Shown piece after piece: positions 57,165-64,000 of a stretch of DNA of 64,000 bases. The first letter of the stretch is position 1, and the number at the start of each line of letters is the position of its first letter. The notes below the pieces were generated by a model. That model searched no databases, had not been told where the DNA came from, and saw nothing but the letters and a program-made list of their open reading frames with translations. The stretch is from positions 1 through 64,000 of the forward strand of contig NZ_BMYR01000009.1 in the NCBI RefSeq assembly GCF_014652375.1, given 5' to 3'. A program made the translations under genes and the position numbers. The stretch is from Alishewanella tabrizica. Lineage in GTDB: Bacteria; Pseudomonadota; Gammaproteobacteria; Enterobacterales; Alteromonadaceae.

Positions 57165-59108
57165 ATGCGCTTATTTTTAAGTATTTTAATTCTGTTATGC
57201 CAGTTTAGCGTAGCGGCTCAGAATTTAACGTTAGAAGATTACGCAAGGCATTCACAATTTTTAGAAATAAAAATTTCTCCTTCCAGTAAATACCTGGCGG
57301 CTACCACACGCGGTGAAGAAGGTAATATTTATCTTCAAGTTATTGATATTAAAACTAATCAGGTATTAAGCGTTCGGCACTTTACAGGTAAAGATTCGAT
57401 TGGAAGCATCGACTGGGCCAATGCAGAGCGGTTATTAATTACCTTGGTACGCGATATAGGTTCTTTAGAAGTACCGGTTAGCACGGGTGAAATTTTTGCT
57501 ATGAACGCAGATGGCTCAAATGCACGCATGTTAACAGGGTATCGTGCCGACTTTGAGAAAGATGCTGCCGTAGTGATTAACAGTCTGCCAGACGATGAGA
57601 ATTTTGTCTTAATTGTAACCTCAACACCAAATCGTGTAGGTTCTTTTAGTTTAATTAAACGTCTTAATATTGATACTGGTCGTGTGAGGCAAGTAGCGCG
57701 TGCGCCGATGCGCTCTTCAGATATGCTGACGGATGGTAACGGGGTTGCAAGAATTGCTATTGGCGTCGATCAAAATAACGATAATGAAATGGTGATGATG
57801 TATCGCAAGGACGAGCGCAGTGATTGGGTTACATTGCGTCGTTATGGTCAGCGCGATGGTAATTTTATGCCATTAGGTTTTATGTCAGATAATGTGCGGA
57901 TTTTAGGACTCAGCGACACAACAACCGATACCAAAGCCATTAGTATATTTAATCCCGAAACTGGCACTGAAGAAGTGCTGGCACATCATCCCAAAGTGGA
58001 TGTTGCACCGATTTACAGTATTCGTAATGGTAACGTCAATGAAGTGATAGGCGCCGCCTATGATTATGATATTTATGACGAGGTATTTTTTGCTGATGTG
58101 CAAGATAAAGAATTTAGCAATCATCTACAAGGTTTAAGAGCGGCTTTTCCAGGACGACGCATTAGCATTACCTCTGGCACGCGAGATAATAGCTTAGCAG
58201 TGCTGTCAGTACGTTCTGCCAATCATCCGGTCGAATTTTATTTATACGATATTAAAAATAAGCAATTAAGTTATCTGTTAAATGCTAGCCCGTGGATTAA
58301 AGCCGAGCAGCTGGCGCAAACAGAGGCCATTTTTTATAAAAGCCGGGATGGTTTAGATATCCACGGTATTTTAACCTTGCCACGTGACAAAGATCCGAAA
58401 AATTTACCGCTTATTCTATTACCTCACGGTGGTCCACATGGCCCGCGTGATTATTTAGACATGAATTCTGATGCAAAAGTGCTGGCGCAACACGGTTATG
58501 CGGTTTTACAACCGAATTTCCGAGGTTCGGGGGGCTTTGGCCGTGAATTCATGCAGATCGGCTATCAGAATTGGGGAACCACCATGATTGACGATATGAC
58601 AGATGGTGTACTGCATCTCATTAAAAAAGGTATTGTTGATCAGAATAGGGTTTGTGCTTATGGCGGGTCTTATGGTGGTTATGCTGCATTAATGAGTGCG
58701 ATACGCGAGCCGGATTTATATAAATGTACAGTAGGCTTTGTGGGTGTCTTTGATTTGAATTTAATGTATACCGATGGTGACATTCCAGAGCGAAAAAGCG
58801 GTATAAACTATCTGGAAATGGCAATTGGTCGCGATAAAGCACGGTTAGATGCGCAATCACCTCTTAAAAATCTAGATAAATTAAAAGCACCGGTTTTTAT
58901 CATTCATGGCGCTGAAGATCGTCGTGTACCCATTATTCATGCAAATCGTTTAAAAGAAGAACTCGAAAAGCGCAATCACCCATATGAATGGTTAGTCAAA
59001 GACAAAGAAGGGCATGGTTTTTACAAACCTGAAAATAACGTTGAACGTTGGGAGAAAATGTTAGCGTTCTTTGATAAGTATATTGGTGATAGCACGGCTG
59101 CAAATTAA
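57165..59108 (+). CDS. Exported S9-family prolyl oligopeptidase-like peptidase
   Basis: A 647-residue secreted serine peptidase. Signal peptide MRLFLSILILLCQFSVAAQ (cleavage after AAQ or AA, near 18-19), then a beta-propeller-like region (about 30-370) and an alpha/beta-hydrolase domain with catalytic S502 in GGSYGG, D585 in GAEDRR and H617 in GHGFY. Clearly an acylaminoacyl/dipeptidyl-peptidase relative; the substrate is unknown. It stands alone between the atp terminator and its own terminator, in the place where atpC and glmU are adjacent in E. coli. Confidence 0.94.
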   Translation: MRLFLSILILLCQFSVAAQNLTLEDYARHSQFLEIKISPSSKYLAATTRGEEGNIYLQVIDIKTNQVLSVRHFTGKDSIGSIDWANAERLLITLVRDIGSLEVPVSTGEIFAMNADGSNARMLTGYRADFEKDAAVVINSLPDDENFVLIVTSTPNRVGSFSLIKRLNIDTGRVRQVARAPMRSSDMLTDGNGVARIAIGVDQNNDNEMVMMYRKDERSDWVTLRRYGQRDGNFMPLGFMSDNVRILGLSDTTTDTKAISIFNPETGTEEVLAHHPKVDVAPIYSIRNGNVNEVIGAAYDYDIYDEVFFADVQDKEFSNHLQGLRAAFPGRRISITSGTRDNSLAVLSVRSANHPVEFYLYDIKNKQLSYLLNASPWIKAEQLAQTEAIFYKSRDGLDIHGILTLPRDKDPKNLPLILLPHGGPHGPRDYLDMNSDAKVLAQHGYAVLQPNFRGSGGFGREFMQIGYQNWGTTMIDDMTDGVLHLIKKGIVDQNRVCAYGGSYGGYAALMSAIREPDLYKCTVGFVGVFDLNLMYTDGDIPERKSGINYLEMAIGRDKARLDAQSPLKNLDKLKAPVFIIHGAEDRRVPIIHANRLKEELEKRNHPYEWLVKDKEGHGFYKPENNVERWEKMLAFFDKYIGDSTAAN

Positions 59109-59146
59109 AAAACGCACCAAAACGCGAAAGCGTGAGTATTAACGTC

Positions 59147-59170
59147 AGGGGCTATTAACGCCCCTTTTTT
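59147..59170 (+). terminator. Terminator after the S9 peptidase gene
   Basis: Stem AGGGGC/GCCCCT with seven-base loop and T6 tail. Confidence 0.88.
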
Positions 59171-59336
59171 GTTTTAAAACGTATGCCATCTTTTTAACCA
59201 CACCTAGATAGTTCCTGTAATTTTTAACTGTCCGGTTTACTGTCATGGTTTTATGGTTATTAGTCACCTAGCTTACCTTTTATCTAAAACAAAATAAGGT
59301 AGAATATCGTTATTAAAAATAAACGGATGAAGCGTA

Positions 59337-60701
59337 ATGGCATTAAATGTTGTGATACTGGCGGCCGGCAAAGGCACACGGATGAAATCGGATTTACCTA
59401 AGGTATTGCACAAGGTGGCTGAGCGGCCCATGGTGCAGCATGTAATTGATACGGCACGCGCGCTTGGCGCCGACAAGCCTCAACTGGTCTACGGCTATGG
59501 TGCGGATGCGTTAAAAACCGCTATGGGCGAGCAGCCACTGCATTGGGTGTTACAGGCCGAGCAACTGGGCACAGGCCACGCGGTGGCGCAAGCCATTCCC
59601 AATATCGCTGACGAAGATACCGTATTAGTGCTCTATGGGGATGTGCCATTAACCCGACTGGAAACCCTGCAGCAATTGCTGGCAGCAAAACCTGCCAATG
59701 GTTTAGCGATTCTTACTGTCAACCTGCCGAATCCAACCGGTTATGGCCGTATTGTGCGTGAAAACGGAAAGGTAGTTGGCATTGTTGAGCAAAAAGATGC
59801 CTCGTCAGAACAGTTAAAAATTCAAGAAGTGAATAGCGGCATTATGGCGTTGCCAGGTAAGCAGTTAAAAAGCTGGCTAGGTCGCCTATCAAACAGCAAT
59901 GCACAAGGCGAATATTATCTGACCGATGTGATTGCCATGGCGCATAGCGAAGGGGTCGACATTGCCACTGCCCAGCCGCAAAACCCGATGGAAGTAGAAG
60001 GTGCGAACAATCGCGTGCAATTAGCCGCCCTAGAGCGCGCTTATCAGCAGCGTAAAGCTGAAGAACTGATGCTGGCTGGCGCTAATCTGCGCGATCCAGC
60101 GCGGCTTGATGTGCGCGGTACCGTTGCAGTCGGTAACGATGTGATGATTGATATTAACGTTATTTTCGAAGGCAAGGTTGTGCTGGGTAAAGGCGTGACT
60201 ATTGGTGCCAACTGTATCCTTAAAGACTGCCGTATTGGCGATAATACCGAAATTAAACCGAACTCGATGATTGAACACGCCACTGTGGGCAGTGACTGTT
60301 CGGTGGGGCCTTATGCCCGCTTACGGCCAGACAGCATCATGCTGGATGATAGCCATGTTGGTAACTTTGTTGAGATGAAAAAGACCACGTTGGGTAAAGG
60401 TTCCAAAGCCAACCACTTAACCTATCTTGGCGATGCGGTGATTGGCGATAAAGTCAATGTTGGTGCCGGTACTATTACCTGTAACTATGATGGTGCTAAT
60501 AAGTTTGTTACTACCATTAAAGATGGCGCCTTTATCGGCTCGAACAGCTCACTGGTTGCACCGGTTACGGTAGGCGTGAATGCCACTGTGGGTGCTGGCT
60601 CAGTGCTTACCCGCGATGCAGGTGACGGCGAGTTAGTGGTAGCACGCGCTAAGCAACGGCATATTGAAGGCTGGCAACGACCAGTGAAAATTAAAAAGTA
60701 A
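59337..60701 (+). CDS. glmU: Bifunctional GlmU (acetyltransferase / uridylyltransferase)
   Basis: Makes UDP-N-acetylglucosamine for peptidoglycan and lipopolysaccharide. 454 residues. The N-terminal uridylyltransferase half has [18 protein letters not shown] (8-25) and LYGDVPL near 102-108; the C-terminal acetyltransferase half is a left-handed beta-helix with hexapeptide repeats (about 250-440) and [10 protein letters not shown] near 385. ATG at 59337 with a weak ribosome site. A strong terminator follows. Confidence 0.98.
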   Translation: MALNVVILAAGKGTRMKSDLPKVLHKVAERPMVQHVIDTARALGADKPQLVYGYGADALKTAMGEQPLHWVLQAEQLGTGHAVAQAIPNIADEDTVLVLYGDVPLTRLETLQQLLAAKPANGLAILTVNLPNPTGYGRIVRENGKVVGIVEQKDASSEQLKIQEVNSGIMALPGKQLKSWLGRLSNSNAQGEYYLTDVIAMAHSEGVDIATAQPQNPMEVEGANNRVQLAALERAYQQRKAEELMLAGANLRDPARLDVRGTVAVGNDVMIDINVIFEGKVVLGKGVTIGANCILKDCRIGDNTEIKPNSMIEHATVGSDCSVGPYARLRPDSIMLDDSHVGNFVEMKKTTLGKGSKANHLTYLGDAVIGDKVNVGAGTITCNYDGANKFVTTIKDGAFIGSNSSLVAPVTVGVNATVGAGSVLTRDAGDGELVVARAKQRHIEGWQRPVKIKK

Positions 60702-60718
60702 GCTGTAAATACTATGGA

Positions 60719-60756
60719 TAAAATGGATCCTACTTTGTAATAGGATCCGTTTTACA
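60719..60756 (+). terminator. Terminator after glmU
   Basis: Stem GGATCCTA/TAGGATCC with loop CTTTGTAA, extended by AAA/TTT pairs. The stem contains two GATC sites. Confidence 0.85.
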
Positions 60757-60777
60757 CGTCAATTATTGATTAAATCA

Positions 60778-61038
60778 TTAACTTTGCGAACGTTTCAGCG
60801 CCTGTTTTGCAGCTTGCCACTCGGCTTGGGTTATAGCGCTCGTTTGCATTTTATTGATATCCAGCAGGTGATAGCGTTGTTTTCGTTCAGTAACCTGCTG
60901 CATGATAGCGGCCAGTTCTGCCTCTGAGCGACGGTTCCAGTCAACAATTTCATTGATATGCCGGTAGCAACCAACGCACACTTTGTGTTCGTCTAATTTA
61001 CAACAGGCGACGCAGGGGGATTCAATCATTCTTATCAT
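60778..61038 (-). CDS. DUF1289 family protein
   Basis: An 86-residue cysteine-rich small protein. The N-terminal SPCVACCKLDEHKVCVGCYR (7-26) is the DUF1289 pattern, with four or five cysteines that probably bind a metal; the EIVDWNRRSEAE part follows. Its role is unknown. Starts at 61038 (ATG); an in-frame ATG three codons later (MIESPC) is also possible. Convergent with glmU and separated from the upstream symporter gene by a strong hairpin. Confidence 0.88.
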   Translation of the reverse strand: MIRMIESPCVACCKLDEHKVCVGCYRHINEIVDWNRRSEAELAAIMQQVTERKQRYHLLDINKMQTSAITQAEWQAAKQALKRSQS

Positions 61039-61083
61039 TTTTCCTGACCATAACAGCCGTCGTCTAGCAACAACTTTTAGCGA

Positions 61084-61110
61084 AAGGCGGCTTAGCTGCT
61101 AAGCCGCCTT
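61084..61110 (-). terminator. Hairpin after the symporter gene
   Basis: AAGGCGGCTTAGC (61084-61096) and GCTAAGCCGCCTT (61098-61110), near-perfect palindrome. On the minus strand it follows the symporter stop and is trailed by TTTCGCT, a weak U-tract. Confidence 0.72.
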
Positions 61111-61116
61111 GGCCGG

Positions 61117-62253
61117 TTAACGCTTATCGACCAATACGGCGATAGCGCCATCACCGGTCACATTACACGCCGTACCAAAGCTATCTTGTGCCATATACAG
61201 TGCAATCATCAGGGCAATAGCCCCTTCGCCAAAGCCTAGCATAGTGCCAAGTAAGCCAACGGCAGACATAACTGCGCCACCTGGTACGCCCGGTGCGGCT
61301 AACATCACCACGCCCAACGTTAAAATAAAGGGTAGCATGGTGAAAAGTGAAGGGATATCCAGATTATTCTTCATCATCATTACTGCTACGGCGCAGCTAA
61401 CAATGGTAATAGTAGAGCCTGCCAAGTGGGTTGTAGCGCAAAGTGGCACGGTAAAATTTGCAACATCTTCTGTAACGCCGTTGTTTTTAGTAGCTTGCAG
61501 TGATACCGGAATAGTAGCCGCACTCGACATAGTGCCCAGGGCAGTAAAATAAGCGGGTAGCATATTTTTAATAAGACCAAGAGGCGATTTGCCTGCTTTA
61601 AAACCTGCGATAACAAAGAGGGCAACAATCCACAGCCAATGCAGCACTAGCGCCATAATCAGCACGATACCGAAAGTTTGTAAGGTGACAAAAACGCTGC
61701 CTGCGGCCGCCATTTGGGCAAAAACGCCGGCAATATACAGCGGTAAAAACGGGATAATGATCTTGGTGAGCAGCAATTGAATAATATCGCGACCTTGATC
61801 AGAGAGTTGCTTCAGTGACGTTGCTTGAGTACTGGCAATGCCTAGACCAAAAATAAACGCCAGTGCTAAGGCGGTCATCACATTAAATACTGGGGGGATA
61901 TTCATTTCGATATAGGGTGTTAAATTAACCCCTTGTGTACTCGCGAGATCGGCGGCGGCTGGTGCCAGTATAGGGATCACCATGGCGGCAATCAAAAAGG
62001 TAAAGGTGCCTGCAGCAATAGTAGATAAATAGGCAATCCCTAGAGTGCGCCCGAGTAATTTTCCAGAGTTTCGGGGTAGGGCTGCGATACCACTGGTGAT
62101 AAAAAACAGGATTAAAAGCGGGATTGTAAAAAATAATAATTGGCCAAACAGCGCTTTAAAAGTGATCAATATTTGAGTAAGCCAGTGTGGGGCATATAAA
62201 CCAAGCATCATGCCCAATAAAATCCCAGCAATAAGTTTTAGGATAAGTAACAT
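61117..62253 (-). CDS. Dicarboxylate/amino acid:cation symporter (DAACS)
   Basis: Sodium or proton-coupled uptake of acidic amino acids or C4-dicarboxylates. 378 residues, somewhat shorter than GltP/DctA (about 430). About eight membrane helices; the two re-entrant loop motifs are present: GTMSSAATIPVSL near 237-249 (serine-rich loop) and LAAPGVPGGAVM near 318-329, with AQDSFGTACNVTGDGA near the end holding the conserved Asp and Asn/Thr. Substrate cannot be told from the sequence. ATG start. Confidence 0.93.
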   Translation of the reverse strand: MLLILKLIAGILLGMMLGLYAPHWLTQILITFKALFGQLLFFTIPLLILFFITSGIAALPRNSGKLLGRTLGIAYLSTIAAGTFTFLIAAMVIPILAPAAADLASTQGVNLTPYIEMNIPPVFNVMTALALAFIFGLGIASTQATSLKQLSDQGRDIIQLLLTKIIIPFLPLYIAGVFAQMAAAGSVFVTLQTFGIVLIMALVLHWLWIVALFVIAGFKAGKSPLGLIKNMLPAYFTALGTMSSAATIPVSLQATKNNGVTEDVANFTVPLCATTHLAGSTITIVSCAVAVMMMKNNLDIPSLFTMLPFILTLGVVMLAAPGVPGGAVMSAVGLLGTMLGFGEGAIALMIALYMAQDSFGTACNVTGDGAIAVLVDKR

Positions 62254-62456
62254 AGTGTATTCTCATTTACCAAATGTAGTTATTAGATGAGTAAGTTAGG
62301 AATTGGAGCATAACATAAGTTTAAAGTTAAATTCTGCGTGTGATGAATTACTCTTAGCGTTACTTGATGCATTACGCGTAAATGGTTTTTAGCTGTATTG
62401 TTTTAATAACGATTTGTCGCTAGCTAAAGCCGCAGTCAGATAAAAAATCAGGTATT

Positions 62457-64000
62457 TTAGTTTTTGATAGGCGCGGGTTTACCAAATAAGTATCCTTGAA
62501 ATAAACTGCAACCCATAGCATTTAACGCCTGAAATTGTTCTTCATTTTCAACCCCTTCCGCAACTACAGCTAGCTTGAGTGATTCGGCCATACCAATTAT
62601 AGTGCTGACGATAGCGTGATCTGTAGTCTCATTAAGAAATTCTTTTACAAACGATCGATCAATTTTTAATACACTGATGGGCAAGTTTTTTAAGTAAGAT
62701 AGGCTGGAATAGCCTGTACCAAAGTCATCCAGAGAAAAGGTTACCCCTAATGTACTTAGACTGATTAACGTTTGGCGAGTACGCGCTAAATCGTGATGAA
62801 GCATGCTTTCAGTTAATTCAAGTTCAAGTAAAGTGGGTTTGATACCCGTTGCTGTGATCACTTGTTTGACAACATCGACAAAATCTTGTTGCCCTAATTG
62901 AAGTTCACTTACATTCACGGCAATAGGGATGCTCAGGCCTTCTTGAGTGAGCTTTTTTATTTGTAGACAGGCAGTCTTTAATACCCAAAGGCCAATATCA
63001 ATAATTAACCCTGAGCTCTCTGCGAGCGGAATAAATACATTAGGACTAAGCAAGCCTTGCTCAGGATGTTGCCAGCGAATTAGGGCTTCATAGCCAGCAA
63101 CTTTACCTTTGGCATCGACCTTCACCTGATAGTGAAGTATAAATTGCTGTTCAAGTAAGGCTGTTTTTAACTCACGTTCTAATTGTTGTCGCTGGCGAAG
63201 TTTATGCTGCATCTGTTGTTCAAAAAAATACAGCTGATCACGCCCTCTTTCTTTGGAATGATACATTGCTAAATCGGCTGACGACATTAATTCGTCAATC
63301 GCTTTGCTGTTATCGTTAAATAAAGCAATACCAATACTAGCAGTAATAAAGTAGGGATGTCCTTTTAAAACAAAAGGTTGCCTTATGTCATCTAATAGCT
63401 TGTTACCGATAACTTCCGCGTCGGCAGCGGCGCCATGTTGCTCAGTTGTCTTTAGTTTTGTTAAGAGGATAAACTCGTCTCCACCAGGACGTGCTAAGGT
63501 ATCCGTTATTGAAATACTCAGCTTTAGCCTAGCAGCTAACTGTTGTAGTAGCTCATCTCCATAAGAATGACCAAAGCTATCGTTCAAACGTTTAAAGTGG
63601 TCAAGGTCAATAAAAAATAACCCTACATATTCCTTGCTGCGCGCACATTCAATTTGAGTCTCGTTTATTTTTTCTATTAGAAATCGTCGATTAGGCAAGT
63701 GCGTTAAAGGATCATAAAAAGCGAGTTCATGAATTCGCTTTTGGTCTGCTTTCGCTTTACTGATATCGTTAAAACTGGCGATGTAATGAGTAACAACACC
63801 ATTGTTATCTCTTAGCGCGTTAATAACGACTTGAATTGGATAAACTTCTCCACTTTTTCGTTTATCGTATATCTCGCCACTCCAAACATCATCATGAGCT
63901 AATACTTGCCATAAATGCTGATAAAAGGCGCTATCATGTAAATTTGAATAAAGCATAGAGGGCATTTTACCGATAACTTCATATTCGCTGTAGCCAGTGA
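62457..64000 (-). CDS. PAS-GGDEF-EAL cyclic di-GMP protein (5' end outside window)
   Basis: Makes and/or breaks cyclic di-GMP. The visible part has the end of a PAS domain plus PAC (TGYSEYEVIGK in frame up to the window edge shows the gene continues past 64000), then a GGDEF domain with an intact catalytic motif (RPGGDEFILL) and an EAL domain with EALIRWQ, DDFGTGYSSL and the K-D-R motif LKIDRSFV. Both active sites look intact, so net activity is unclear. An apparent ATG at 63965 is internal. The left boundary stop at 62457-62459 is certain. Confidence 0.94.
   Translation of the reverse strand, partial: TGYSEYEVIGKMPSMLYSNLHDSAFYQHLWQVLAHDDVWSGEIYDKRKSGEVYPIQVVINALRDNNGVVTHYIASFNDISKAKADQKRIHELAFYDPLTHLPNRRFLIEKINETQIECARSKEYVGLFFIDLDHFKRLNDSFGHSYGDELLQQLAARLKLSISITDTLARPGGDEFILLTKLKTTEQHGAAADAEVIGNKLLDDIRQPFVLKGHPYFITASIGIALFNDNSKAIDELMSSADLAMYHSKERGRDQLYFFEQQMQHKLRQRQQLERELKTALLEQQFILHYQVKVDAKGKVAGYEALIRWQHPEQGLLSPNVFIPLAESSGLIIDIGLWVLKTACLQIKKLTQEGLSIPIAVNVSELQLGQQDFVDVVKQVITATGIKPTLLELELTESMLHHDLARTRQTLISLSTLGVTFSLDDFGTGYSSLSYLKNLPISVLKIDRSFVKEFLNETTDHAIVSTIIGMAESLKLAVVAEGVENEEQFQALNAMGCSLFQGYLFGKPAPIKN

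Noticed and set aside
63965-64000. Start of the GGDEF-EAL gene at 63965
   Set aside because: The frame continues upstream with PAS-like sequence (TGYSEYEVIGK) to the window edge, so that ATG is internal.

Overview
The window is a contiguous piece of a gammaproteobacterial chromosome around the replication origin. Gene order closely follows the Vibrio/Shewanella/E. coli layout. oriC is of the E. coli type: it lies between mioC and mnmG, is packed with GATC, and has DnaA boxes in the E. coli order. The protein set (FadBA, TrkAH, RlmF, TusA, Smg, YrdD, an M56-TonB protein) suggests the order Alteromonadales, perhaps near Rheinheimera or Alishewanella. The genus is an inference from recall, not proven here. 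There is no prophage, insertion sequence, CRISPR array or tRNA gene.

Layout. 1-376: tandem promoters of a ribosomal RNA operon that reads leftward out of the window. 377-3332: gamma carbonic anhydrase, DUF1488, aroE, a truncated haemoglobin and hemF. 3643-17836: purEK; the yrdD-smg-dprA-LysM group; def-fmt-rsmB-trkA; then trkH, pepQ and a soluble-type lytic transglycosylase. 18087-26048: fadBA, tusA, a BlaI/M56-TonB signalling pair with clear operators, an unknown membrane protein, a double-receiver protein and rlmF. 26099-35169 (all leftward): glyQS and the dnaA-dnaN-recF-gyrB operon, with two parS sites inside recF. 35610-39458: rpmH-rnpA-yidD-yidC and mnmE. 39524-44559: a block with an orphan pilin-like protein, an MFS transporter, a PEBP-family protein, trxC, a hexanucleotide repeat and a DEAD-box helicase. 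44722-49873: mioC, oriC, mnmG, rsmG, parA, parB. 50010-56973: the complete atpIBEFHAGDC operon. 57165-64000: an S9 peptidase, glmU, a DUF1289 protein, a dicarboxylate symporter and a PAS-GGDEF-EAL protein cut by the right edge.

How the genes work together. Replication initiation (DnaA, DnaN, oriC), origin segregation (ParA, ParB, parS), ribosome and tRNA maturation (rnpA, mnmE, mnmG, rsmG, rsmB, rlmF, def/fmt, glyQS), membrane insertion (yidC, yidD) and ATP synthesis all lie within about 40 kb of the origin, where gene dosage is highest. I found no convincing wholly new system. The best leads are the BlaI/M56-TonB module with its paired operator, the double-receiver protein with one dead receiver, the parS pair in recF, the absence of tsaC from its usual slot, the orphan pilin, and the (ATACTG)12 repeat.
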